Shown here in pieces: positions 25,583 to 33,889 of a stretch of 33,889 nt of DNA (position 1 is the stretch's first letter; every line of letters starts with the position of its first letter). Source of the DNA: Bacteroidales bacterium (GTDB lineage Bacteria > Bacteroidota > Bacteroidia > Bacteroidales > 4484-276); contig JAIOZV010000017.1 of assembly GCA_021740425.1 (NCBI GenBank), forward strand, positions 1-33,889. The letters are read 5' to 3'. Made by a program: the position numbers and the translations under genes. Below the pieces are notes generated by a model. The model was not told where the DNA came from and made no database searches. It saw only the letters and a program-made list of their open reading frames with translations.

Positions 25583-28006
25583 ATGAAATTCGGATATTTT
25601 GACGATATTAACCGTGAGTATATAATTACTGATCCAAAAACCCCTTATCCCTGGATCAACTATTTGGGAAATAGGGATTTTTTCAGCCTGATCTCAAATA
25701 CCGGTGGAGGTTACAGCTTTTATATAGATGCCAAATTCAGGCGACTCACTCGTTACCGCTACAACAGTGTTCCGCTCGATGATGGAGGAAAGTATTTTTA
25801 CATTAAGGAGGGTGAAACCTTTTGGTCGCCGGGCTGGAAACCTGCCAAAACAAAACTTGACGATTATTCCTGTCGCCATGGCATGGGTTATTCCGTTATT
25901 TCAGGGGTGAAAAATAGTTTGTCTGCCGAAATGCTGAATTTTGTGCCATTAAATTTCAATGGTGAGATTCAGCGCCTTCGCTTAGAAAATCTTAGCGAAG
26001 CAAAAAAAGTTTTCAGCATTTATTCATACGTGGAATGGTGCTTATGGGATGCCCTGGCTGATATGACCAACTTTCAGCGCAACTTTTCCACAGGCGAAGT
26101 GGAAGTGGAGGATAATGTGATTTATCACAAAACCGAATATCGTGAACGGCGAAATCATTTTGCCTTTTCTTCGGTAAATCATCCTGTTTCGGGTTTTGAT
26201 ACCGATCGTGAAGCATTTATCGGGATGTACAATGGTTTGGATGCCCCTGAGCGAATTGTTAAGAATGAATTTGGAGATTCAATAGCTCACGGCTGGTCAC
26301 CCATTGCATCGCATCAGTTGGAAGTTGAATTGCTGCCCGGCGAGCAAAAGGATTTCATCTTTATTTTGGGATATGCTGAAAACGAAAACTCCCAAAAATT
26401 TTCAGCTCCCAATGTCTTGAATAAAAAGGTTGCTTTGGAAATGATTAGCAGTTTTTCAAATTCCGGACAGGTGGATAAAGCATTTTTGGAATTAAAGAGC
26501 TATTGGGCTGAGCTGCTGGGAAAATTTACAATTGAAACTTCCGAAGATAAATTTGGCAGGATGATGAACATCTGGAATCAGTACCAATGTATGATTACTT
26601 ACTTTTTTTCCAGGAGTGCTTCCTATTTTGAATCGGGAATTGGCAGGGGCATGGGTTTCCGCGACTCAAACCAGGACTTGATTGGTGTGATGCACATGAT
26701 CCCGGAAAGAGCAAAGCAGAGGATTATCGATCTCGCATCAACACAACTCGAAGATGGCTCTGCCTATCATCAGTACCAGCCCCTCACCAAAAAAGGAAAT
26801 CACGAAATCGGAGGTAATTTTAATGATGATCCATTGTGGCTGATCCTGTCGGTGTCGTCGTACATCAAGGAAACCGGCGACTGGACCATCCTTGATGAAA
26901 TGGCTCCTTTTGATAATAATCCTGAAAATGCAGCTTCCATTTTTGAGCATCTGCACAGGTCGTTCAATCATGTGATCAATAACTTGGGTTCCCACGATTT
27001 ACCCCTGATTGGCCGTGCCGACTGGAACGATTGCCTTAACCTGAACTGTTTTTCAGATCAGCCGGACGAGCCTTTTCAAACCACCGGAAATAAAACCGGC
27101 GGACAGGCCGAGTCGTTGATGATTGCCGGAATGTTTGTCCTTTACGGAAATGTTTTTGCTGAAATTTGTGATTTGACAGGAAAAGATAAATTGGCTGCCT
27201 GTTCAAAAAGTCAGGTAAACAAAATGAAAACTGCCATCGGTAAATTTGGCTGGGATGGCGAATGGTTCCTCAGAGCATACGATTATTATGGCGACAAAAT
27301 TGGAAGCCATGAAAACCAGGAGGGCAAAATATTTGTTGAATCGCAGGGCTTTTGCATCATGGCCGGAATTGGTACTGACGACGGGCGTGCTCATACTGCT
27401 CTTGATGCGGTTGAAAAATATCTTGCCTGTGATCATGGCATCGTGTTGAACAACCCGCCTTTTTCAAAATACTATATCAATCTGGGCGAAATATCCACCT
27501 ATCCTCCGGGGTACAAGGAAAATGCCGGAGTATTTTGTCACAACAATCCCTGGATTATTATTGCGGAAGCCCTTCACGGAAACAAGCAAAGAGCGTGGGA
27601 ATATTATAAAAAAATTGCGCCAGCCTATCTGGAGGATAGTAGTGAAATTCACAAAACCGAGCCTTATGTTTATGCCCAGATGATTGCAGGTAAAGATGCT
27701 TTTAAACCTGGCGAGGCTAAAAACTCATGGCTCACCGGATCGGCAGCATGGAACTACTATGCAGCATCACAATACATTTTGGGTATTCGCCCTGACTGGG
27801 ATGGCTTGCTGATAGATCCCCGACTGCCTGATGAAATTAAGGAAGTAGTCATTCTTCGCAAATTCAGGGGAGCCGAATATCGCATCCACATCAACAACAG
27901 GCGAATGGGTAAATTACATATCACTCTCGATGGAATTGTAATTTCAGGCAAATTATTGCCTCCCCCGATTAAAGGGTCTTTACATCATGTTGAAGTATTT
28001 ATCTGA
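25583..28006 (+). CDS. cbp: cellobiose phosphorylase (GH94)
   Basis: An 807-residue cytoplasmic enzyme (no signal peptide) that splits cellobiose with phosphate into alpha-glucose 1-phosphate and glucose. The N-terminus (F-G-Y-F-D-D-x-x-R-E-Y-I-I-T and [10 protein letters not shown]) and the whole length follow the Cellvibrio gilvus enzyme closely (822 residues). The catalytic acid is D483 in A-D-W-N-D-C-L-N, matching Asp490 there. Other conserved blocks are [13 protein letters not shown] (phosphate/sugar site), [19 protein letters not shown] and [12 protein letters not shown]. Cellodextrin and chitobiose phosphorylases are relatives, but the blocks fit the cellobiose type best. It lies 16 bases after the symporter gene and 15 before a GH3 gene, clearly in an operon. 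Confidence 0.95.
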   Translation: MKFGYFDDINREYIITDPKTPYPWINYLGNRDFFSLISNTGGGYSFYIDAKFRRLTRYRYNSVPLDDGGKYFYIKEGETFWSPGWKPAKTKLDDYSCRHGMGYSVISGVKNSLSAEMLNFVPLNFNGEIQRLRLENLSEAKKVFSIYSYVEWCLWDALADMTNFQRNFSTGEVEVEDNVIYHKTEYRERRNHFAFSSVNHPVSGFDTDREAFIGMYNGLDAPERIVKNEFGDSIAHGWSPIASHQLEVELLPGEQKDFIFILGYAENENSQKFSAPNVLNKKVALEMISSFSNSGQVDKAFLELKSYWAELLGKFTIETSEDKFGRMMNIWNQYQCMITYFFSRSASYFESGIGRGMGFRDSNQDLIGVMHMIPERAKQRIIDLASTQLEDGSAYHQYQPLTKKGNHEIGGNFNDDPLWLILSVSSYIKETGDWTILDEMAPFDNNPENAASIFEHLHRSFNHVINNLGSHDLPLIGRADWNDCLNLNCFSDQPDEPFQTTGNKTGGQAESLMIAGMFVLYGNVFAEICDLTGKDKLAACSKSQVNKMKTAIGKFGWDGEWFLRAYDYYGDKIGSHENQEGKIFVESQGFCIMAGIGTDDGRAHTALDAVEKYLACDHGIVLNNPPFSKYYINLGEISTYPPGYKENAGVFCHNNPWIIIAEALHGNKQRAWEYYKKIAPAYLEDSSEIHKTEPYVYAQMIAGKDAFKPGEAKNSWLTGSAAWNYYAASQYILGIRPDWDGLLIDPRLPDEIKEVVILRKFRGAEYRIHINNRRMGKLHITLDGIVISGKLLPPPIKGSLHHVEVFI

Positions 28007-28021
28007 TAAAATTAACGCATA

Positions 28022-30388
28022 ATGCGAAAAACTGAATATTTTTTTAGAATCCTTACTGGAGTCCTTTTTATAGGGTTTCTTGCAATTTTGATCGGTGCTG
28101 CATGCGTTCGTGAGTCTGGCAAATCTGCATCCCAAACCACTTTTGAAATTCGTGCCGACAGCATTTTAGCAGGAATGAGTCTCCAGGAAAAAGTGGGACA
28201 GATGACCCAGATTACGCTGGATGTTTTTACGGTTAAGGATGAACACGGAAAAAAACAGGAACCAGTTGTATTCGATCCTGATACTTTAAATCTTGCATTT
28301 TCCAAATATAAAATCGGCTCGATACTTAATGTGGTTAAAACTGCGCCAACAGCCCAATGGTGGAATGAATCCATTGAGATGATGCAGGAAATTGCCATTT
28401 GTGAAACCGGGATTCCGCTCATTTACGGAATTGATGCAATTCACGGTGCAAGCTATACCAGCGAAGCTACTTTATTTCCACAGCAAATTGCACAGGGAGC
28501 AACCTTCAACCCTGAACTGATAAGGCAGTTAAACGAAATGAGTGCCTACGAGATGCGTGCTTCAAATATTCCGTGGACTTTTTCTCCGGTACTCGACATG
28601 GGGCGCGATGCACGCGATTCAAGACTATGGGAAACCTATGGCGAAGCCGTTTATTTGTGCCGGCAAATGGGTGAAGCTGCAGTGTTGGGGTTGCAGGGTG
28701 GAAATTATTCCGCCATTGATCAGCAACACGGCGCTGCCTGCCTGAAGCATTTTTTGGCTTACAATTCCAATTCAGGAAAAGACAGAAATCCATTAAGCCT
28801 TTCCCTGAGGGAACTCAAAGAAATACATGCCCCGTCATTTCAGGCTGCGATTGATGCAGGTGCTAAATCCATTATGATAAACTCGGGTATCATCAACGGC
28901 CTGCCTGTTCATGCAAACTACGAAATTCTCACCAGATTACTCCGCGATGAAATGGGATTTAAAGGTCTGGTGGTGAGTGATTGGGCTGATATCGAAAATC
29001 TTCATAAACGCGACAAAATTGCATCTTCAATAAAGGAAGCTGTGAAAATCGGGATCAATGCAGGTGTGGATATGTCGATGGTTCCGCATAAATTTCATTT
29101 TTGTGATTACCTGATCGAGCTGGTTAATGAGGGTGAGGTTTCGATGCAACGCATCGATGAGGCGGTAAAAAGGGTTTTGGTGCTGAAACTTGAGCTTGGA
29201 TTATTTGATAATCCAAATACCAAACTTGCCGATTATCCTGAATTTGGCAGTAAGAAATTTCAAAACCTGGCGCTTCAGGCTGCACTGGAATCTATCACCC
29301 TTTTGAAAAACAAAAACAACGTATTGCCACTCCAAAAAAATGTAAAAGTTTTGTTTACAGGCCCAAATGCAAATTCAATGCGCCCGATGAACGGAGGCTG
29401 GTCATATACCTGGCAGGGTGAAAGAACCGATGAATTTGCAGGCAAATACAATACTTTCCTTGAGGCTATCCAAAATAAAATAGGAAAAGCTAATGTGAAA
29501 TTTGTTGAAGGAGTTTCTTATAAAATGGATGGAAAATACTGGGAAGAAGAAAATATTAATATTCAGGAGGCTGTAAAAGCTTCAATTGATGTGGATTATA
29601 TCCTGCTTTTTGCAGGCGAAAACAGTTATTGCGAAAAGCCCGGTGACTTGCACGATTTATACATTTCTGAGAATCAAACACAACTTGCCCTCGCTCTGGC
29701 TAAAACCAACAAACCTGTTATTTTGATCCTGAACGAAGGCAGGCCAAGACTCATCAGTAAATTTGAAGATAAAATGGAAGCACTTATTCAAACCTATCTT
29801 CCGGCTAATTTTGGTGGAGATGCTCTTGCAGATATTCTTTTTGGTGATGCCAACCCATCCGGAAAACTGCCTTACACCTATCCGATGTTTCCCAACTCTT
29901 TATTCACCTACGATTACAAACCTTCCGAGAATCCTAAAAAACCCGAAGGAATGTATGACTATGGATCCGAATTGGCCCTGCAATATGAGTTTGGCCATGG
30001 GCTGAGTTATACCACTTTCGAGTACAGTGAATTCAACATCAGCGCACCTGAACTCTCCCCCGGCAAAGAGTTAAATCTTTCCATTAAAGTTCAGAATACC
30101 GGCAATCGGGCTGGTGCCGAAACTGTTTTGCTTTATTATTCCGACTTATATGCATCCATTACTCCTGACAACAAAAAATTGTGCAGGTTTTCCAAAGTTG
30201 AACTTGAACCCGGGGAGATTAAAACCATCAGTTTCAGGCTATTTCCACAGGACTTTGCATTTTACAATTACAACAATCAATTGCTTGCCGAGGAGGGTGA
30301 TTTCATATTGAGGATTCAGGATTTTAAGCAAAAAATAAGACTCACCGAAACTATTAAATTTGATAAGCCAAGCAAAGTTGTGTTGTAA
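28022..30388 (+). CDS. GH3 family beta-glucosidase (ExoI-like arrangement), exported
   Basis: A 788-residue enzyme. The N-terminal hydrophobic helix ends in A-A-C (Cys 28), so it is exported and possibly a lipoprotein, although the lipobox is not classical. The (beta/alpha)8 GH3 domain (about 45-390) contains K-H-F-L-A-Y and the nucleophile D320 in V-V-S-D-W-A-D. The alpha/beta sandwich domain (about 430-640) holds the probable acid/base E538 in Y-C-E-K-P-G-D, the position used by barley exoglucanase ExoI. A fibronectin-like domain (about 690-780) closes the protein. It should release glucose from the non-reducing ends of beta-glucan oligosaccharides in the periplasm or at the surface. The next GH3 gene starts 19 bases on. 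Confidence 0.93.
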   Translation: MRKTEYFFRILTGVLFIGFLAILIGAACVRESGKSASQTTFEIRADSILAGMSLQEKVGQMTQITLDVFTVKDEHGKKQEPVVFDPDTLNLAFSKYKIGSILNVVKTAPTAQWWNESIEMMQEIAICETGIPLIYGIDAIHGASYTSEATLFPQQIAQGATFNPELIRQLNEMSAYEMRASNIPWTFSPVLDMGRDARDSRLWETYGEAVYLCRQMGEAAVLGLQGGNYSAIDQQHGAACLKHFLAYNSNSGKDRNPLSLSLRELKEIHAPSFQAAIDAGAKSIMINSGIINGLPVHANYEILTRLLRDEMGFKGLVVSDWADIENLHKRDKIASSIKEAVKIGINAGVDMSMVPHKFHFCDYLIELVNEGEVSMQRIDEAVKRVLVLKLELGLFDNPNTKLADYPEFGSKKFQNLALQAALESITLLKNKNNVLPLQKNVKVLFTGPNANSMRPMNGGWSYTWQGERTDEFAGKYNTFLEAIQNKIGKANVKFVEGVSYKMDGKYWEEENINIQEAVKASIDVDYILLFAGENSYCEKPGDLHDLYISENQTQLALALAKTNKPVILILNEGRPRLISKFEDKMEALIQTYLPANFGGDALADILFGDANPSGKLPYTYPMFPNSLFTYDYKPSENPKKPEGMYDYGSELALQYEFGHGLSYTTFEYSEFNISAPELSPGKELNLSIKVQNTGNRAGAETVLLYYSDLYASITPDNKKLCRFSKVELEPGEIKTISFRLFPQDFAFYNYNNQLLAEEGDFILRIQDFKQKIRLTETIKFDKPSKVVL

Positions 30389-30407
30389 AATTTTAACTGA
30401 ATAAAGA

Positions 30408-32765
30408 ATGAAAAGTATATGGATTGTCGGAATTTTAATATCATTTTGTTTTCTGTTAAATGCTCAGAATATGGAAAAAAATTCAACACAAAACAGGGTT
30501 GACCAAATAATGCCGAAGCTTAGCCTGGAAGAAAAAGCCTCCTTATGCTCAGGTCGCGATGACTGGAGTACCAAGCCTTTAGAGCGGCTTGATGTTCCAT
30601 GGATATGGCTCTCCGACGGACCACATGGCTTGCGCCGTGCACCATTCACCAATACTTCAGGATATGGCGACCAGTTACCTGCAACTTGTTTCCCAACAGC
30701 CTCAGCCCTTGCCGCAACATGGGATCTGGATTTGATTTACAAAGTTGGGCAGGCCTTGGGTGAAGAATGTCAGGCTTTGGATGTAAATGTATTGCTCGGT
30801 CCGGGCGTCAACATTAAGCGATCGGTACTGGGAGGAAGGAATTTTGAGTTTTTCTCCGAAGATCCGGTATTATCAGGCGAGCTGGGTGCTGCTTTCATTA
30901 ATGGTGTGCAAAGCCAGGGAGTCGGAACTTCTCTTAAACATTTTGTGGCCAACAACGTGGAAACCATGCGCATGTTCGCAAATTCGAACCTGGATACCCG
31001 CACTCTGCATGAAATTTATTTAACACCTTTCGAAATAGCTGTTAAAAAATCGCAGCCCTGGACAATCATGGCCTGCTACAACAGGGTGCAAGGAGTTTAT
31101 GGAACCCAATCGCCCGGTCTTTTAACTGATGTATTGAAAAATGATTGGGGTTTTGAGGGAATTGTAATTTCCGATTGGTTTGCTGTGGTTGATCGGGTGG
31201 AAGGCGTAAAAGCAGGGATGCACATCGAAATGCCGGGCGTTGGTACCGTGAATGATTCTTTAATTGTGGAAGCCGTGAAAATCGGAATACTTGATGAAAA
31301 TGTTTTGGATAACCTTGTACGTGAAATATTGACCATTGTATTAAAAGCCAAATCATTGGAGAAAGATGGTGCCGATCAGAACATTGAAGGGCATCATGCC
31401 TTTGCCCGCCAGGTTGCAGCCGAATCAGCAACACTTTTAAAAAATGAAAACGGAATATTACCCCTCTCAAAAGATAAGTATAAAAAGGTGGCCATAATTG
31501 GCGAATTTGCTGCAAATCCACGATTTCAAGGCAATGGCAGTTCAGAAGTAAAGCCAACGAAATTGGATAATATCCTTGATATTTTAAAAAATGAGTATGG
31601 TAATGAAATTGAAATTACCTATGCTCAGGGTTATAATTTGACCAATGACCATGATTATTCTTTGATTGGTGACGCCAAAATAGCTGCTGCCGGTGCTGAT
31701 ATTGCCGTGGTTTTTGCCGGACTTCCATTGCATTACGAATCCGAAGGAATTGATCGCACCCATATCGATTTACCCCCATCACACAACAAATTGATCAGCG
31801 AAATTGCTGGCGTGCAGAAAAATACTGTGGTTGTGCTCACCAATGGCAGCGCAGTAGCTATGCCCTGGGTAAACGAAGTGGATGGTATTTTGGAAACCTG
31901 GCTGGCCGGGCAAGCCGGTGCAGGCGGAATTTTAGATGTGCTGTTTGGAAAGGTAAATCCTTCCGGGAAACTGGCGGAGACCTTTCCTGTAAAACTTGAG
32001 GACACTCCCGCATTTCTGAATTTTCCTGCTGAGCAGGGTGAAGTGCTTTACGGTGAAAGGATTTTTGTGGGTTACCGCTATTACGATAAAAAGAAAACCG
32101 AGCCGCTTTTTCCCTTCGGATATGGTTTGTCCTACACAACATTTGAATTTGACAATATTTCTGTTTCTGCAAGCGATTTCACCGATGTGGAAGGAGTTAC
32201 AGTTTCGCTAACAGTAAAAAATACCGGTTTTGTAAAAGGAAAAGAGGTGGTTCAGTTGTACATTTCTGATAAGGAATGTTCACTGTCGCGCCCGGAAAAA
32301 GAGTTGAAGCGTTTTACCAAAGTTGAACTTGAACCCAATGAAAAAACAACTATCAGTTTTAAGCTTGAAGCCCGTGATTTTTCATTCTTCGACTCCCGGC
32401 GCAAAATGTGGATCGCCGAAAGCGGTGATTTTACCCTTGCCTTTGGTTCATCTTCCCGCGATATAAGGCAAGCTGTGGATGTTACACTCAATTCCACCCA
32501 AAAAGTACCCCTTACTTTTGATGAATTTACCTTTTTCCGCGAATACTGGGAAAATAAGCAAACCCGGGAAATATTGAAAACTCTCGTTCCGGCATGGATC
32601 AATAATTTCGTGCCTGAAGGTAAAACCCTGGATGAGGCTCAATTCAATGCTTTTTTAATTGATCAACCGATGGTAAAATTTCCATATATCACCAAGGGAG
32701 AAATTTCCTTTGAGCAGGTAAATGAGCTTGTGAAAAAAAGCAGCGAGATAACTTTTACCCCCTGA
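30408..32765 (+). CDS. GH3 family beta-glucosidase, second type, secreted
   Basis: A 785-residue enzyme with a signal peptide (hydrophobic core, cleavage likely after N-A-Q near residue 20), so periplasmic or secreted. The GH3 barrel (about 30-300) includes L-S-D-G-P-H-G-L-R, K-H-F-V-A-N-N and the nucleophile D256 in I-V-I-S-D-W-F. The sandwich domain carries the likely acid/base E446 in E-S-E-G-I-D-R. A fibronectin-like domain follows (about 580-650), then about 100 further residues with a helical look. The D-x-P-H-G and S-E-G-x-D-R motifs place it in the Thermotoga Bgl3B-like branch, different from the preceding GH3, so the two are not recent duplicates and may prefer different linkages or chain lengths. 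It is the last gene of the tight run starting at the symporter. Confidence 0.93.
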   Translation: MKSIWIVGILISFCFLLNAQNMEKNSTQNRVDQIMPKLSLEEKASLCSGRDDWSTKPLERLDVPWIWLSDGPHGLRRAPFTNTSGYGDQLPATCFPTASALAATWDLDLIYKVGQALGEECQALDVNVLLGPGVNIKRSVLGGRNFEFFSEDPVLSGELGAAFINGVQSQGVGTSLKHFVANNVETMRMFANSNLDTRTLHEIYLTPFEIAVKKSQPWTIMACYNRVQGVYGTQSPGLLTDVLKNDWGFEGIVISDWFAVVDRVEGVKAGMHIEMPGVGTVNDSLIVEAVKIGILDENVLDNLVREILTIVLKAKSLEKDGADQNIEGHHAFARQVAAESATLLKNENGILPLSKDKYKKVAIIGEFAANPRFQGNGSSEVKPTKLDNILDILKNEYGNEIEITYAQGYNLTNDHDYSLIGDAKIAAAGADIAVVFAGLPLHYESEGIDRTHIDLPPSHNKLISEIAGVQKNTVVVLTNGSAVAMPWVNEVDGILETWLAGQAGAGGILDVLFGKVNPSGKLAETFPVKLEDTPAFLNFPAEQGEVLYGERIFVGYRYYDKKKTEPLFPFGYGLSYTTFEFDNISVSASDFTDVEGVTVSLTVKNTGFVKGKEVVQLYISDKECSLSRPEKELKRFTKVELEPNEKTTISFKLEARDFSFFDSRRKMWIAESGDFTLAFGSSSRDIRQAVDVTLNSTQKVPLTFDEFTFFREYWENKQTREILKTLVPAWINNFVPEGKTLDEAQFNAFLIDQPMVKFPYITKGEISFEQVNELVKKSSEITFTP

Positions 32766-32873
32766 TTCAATGGCTGAGAATGAACATGACAAGATTATAA
32801 ATCAATGGTTTCAGGTTAACTATTAAGATATTCTTCATGGTGTTTATAACAAAGCATTTGGGATATTTGGGGT

Positions 32874-32912
32874 GTGGGGTTTGGTGGCGGCAAAGCCGCC
32901 GCCAAACCCCAC
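32874..32912. repeat. long GC-rich perfect hairpin (REP-like element?) before the GH5 gene
   Basis: Two 18-base arms (GTGGGGTTTGGTGGCGGC and its complement, one G-U pair) enclose a three-base AAA loop. No T run follows on either strand. The 244-base gap in which it lies is otherwise ordinary and holds no gene. Its base composition differs sharply from the AT-rich gaps elsewhere in the window, which suggests a mobile or repeated palindrome. Confidence 0.8.
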
Positions 32913-33009
32913 CCTTAATCACCTGTCTCCCTGACATTGGTAACGACTTGCACGGAGCGGAGTTGAAATAATTGAAATATCAAATCAAATGAACTTAAAA
33001 TAGAATATT

Positions 33010-33889
33010 ATGAAATCAGTTTGGAAATTATTCTTCCTGGGTGTATTGATAAGCCTTGCTTCCTGCACTATGACCAGCAATGAAAAGGAATCACAAAATC
33101 AGGAAAAATTTATAATTCATCGTGGCCTTAATACAAGCCACTGGTTGTCGCAAACCGAAATTCGCGGAGAAGAGAGGGAACAGTACATGCAGGAACGCGA
33201 CTTTAAGAATATTGCAGATTTGGGATACGATCACGTGAGGATACCCATTGATGAAGAACAAATGTGGGACGAACAGGGGAACAAGCATGAAGATGCTTTT
33301 AAGCTGCTTCATCAGGCCATAAAATGGGCCTTCGAAAATGATTTGCGCGTCATCGTCGATTTGCATGTTTTAAGGTCCCATCATTTCAATTATGACAATG
33401 ACCAGTTATGGGAAGATCCGGCAGCTCAGGCAAAATTCTGGAACTTCTGGGAACAGCTTTCCGCTGAATTGTCAGAATACCCAAATCACATGCTCGCCTA
33501 CGAATTGATGAACGAAGCTGTGGCCGAAGATTCTGAGGATTGGAATAAACTTATAGCAAGAGGAATTGAAACCATTCGCAAAAATGAGCCCCATCGCACC
33601 ATCGTTGTGGGGTCCAACAAATGGCAAATGGTTTATACCTTTCCTGAACTTAAAATTCCCGAAAACGACAACAACCTTATGCTGAGTTTTCATTTTTACG
33701 AACCCTTCATCATTACGCATTACAAAACATGGTGGAATCCTTTGTTTCCCTTCGAGGGTGAATTACACTATCCGGGTTACACCATCGACACAGCAGAATA
33801 TGCCCTGTGGGAAGGTGATGTTCTCGGTATGTTGAAGGCACAAAATGGAGATTATTCGAGAGAAGTCTTTAAGAAAAAAATAAACATGG
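33010..33889 (+). CDS. GH5 family endoglucanase lipoprotein (3' end outside window)
   Basis: Only the first 293 codons are visible; the frame stays open to the last base. The N-terminus has a clear lipobox, L-A-S-C with Cys 19, so it is an outer-membrane lipoprotein, probably facing out. The GH5 barrel begins with I-H-R-G-L-N-T-S-H-W and continues with Y-D-H-V-R-I-P-I, L-R-V-I-V-D-L-H-V and the acid/base motif M-N-E (N168, E169). The S-F-H-F-Y-E segment near residue 230 carries the conserved aromatic/His position. The nucleophile Glu would lie just past the window. GH5 enzymes cut beta-1,4-glucan or mannan chains internally; with the cellobiose phosphorylase nearby, a cellulase role is likely. 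It is separated from the GH3 genes by 244 bases, so it may have its own promoter, though no clear one is seen. Confidence 0.9.
   Translation, partial: MKSVWKLFFLGVLISLASCTMTSNEKESQNQEKFIIHRGLNTSHWLSQTEIRGEEREQYMQERDFKNIADLGYDHVRIPIDEEQMWDEQGNKHEDAFKLLHQAIKWAFENDLRVIVDLHVLRSHHFNYDNDQLWEDPAAQAKFWNFWEQLSAELSEYPNHMLAYELMNEAVAEDSEDWNKLIARGIETIRKNEPHRTIVVGSNKWQMVYTFPELKIPENDNNLMLSFHFYEPFIITHYKTWWNPLFPFEGELHYPGYTIDTAEYALWEGDVLGMLKAQNGDYSREVFKKKINM

Noticed and set aside
32874-32912. The GC-rich hairpin as an ordinary rho-independent terminator
   Set aside because: Neither strand has a T run after the stem; the base after the right arm begins CCTTAATC. It is kept as a hairpin or REP-like element instead.

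Overview
The window is one contiguous piece of a Bacteroidota chromosome, most likely from an environmental, probably anaerobic, Bacteroidales-like organism. The evidence is a SusC/SusD pair, -7 promoter boxes of the form TAnnTTTG, an LruC-domain lipoprotein, a NUDIX-type (NrtR/AraR-like) sugar regulator, and a bacterial V-type ATPase cluster in the E-DUF2764-A-B-D-I-K order. Coding density is high. I see no tRNA, rRNA, CRISPR array, prophage or complete insertion sequence.

Layout. (1) 1-2416: the end of one TPR protein followed by a complete O-antigen ligase-like membrane protein whose own TPR tail resembles it, suggesting a tandem duplication. (2) 2563-10886: a V-type ATPase cluster, with a DUF3332 lipoprotein gene inserted before subunit A. 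The c-ring subunit K carries every residue position of the Na+ site known from Enterococcus hirae NtpK, so the enzyme is predicted to move Na+. No recognisable C, F or G subunit is present. Two intergenic gaps hold heptamer tandem repeats of one family (C-N-A-A-T-A-A). (3) 10954-17407, minus strand: a bifunctional NAD(P)H-hydrate repair enzyme, an LruC lipoprotein and a secreted tricorn-type protease with an intact catalytic tetrad. (4) 17768-33889: a polysaccharide utilisation locus for a beta-glucan, probably cellulose or cello-oligosaccharides. SusC and SusD are on the minus strand. Divergently, on the plus strand, are a NUDIX-fold regulator, a Na+/solute symporter, a cellobiose phosphorylase (GH94), two GH3 beta-glucosidases and a GH5 endoglucanase lipoprotein cut by the window edge.

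How the parts work together. The GH5 lipoprotein would cut glucan outside, SusCD would import oligosaccharides, and the GH3 enzymes would act in the periplasm. The symporter would bring cellobiose or glucose into the cytoplasm, where the phosphorylase splits cellobiose with phosphate and saves ATP. Upstream of susC and upstream of the regulator gene lie two matching promoter/operator modules: CTTG, 18 bases, TAnnTTTG, then within 3-4 bases a GTGTA-N5-TACAC palindrome over the expected transcription start. This points to a simple repressor circuit controlling uptake and its own gene. The Na+-type V-ATPase and the Na+ symporter may be linked through a Na+ gradient; that link is inference.
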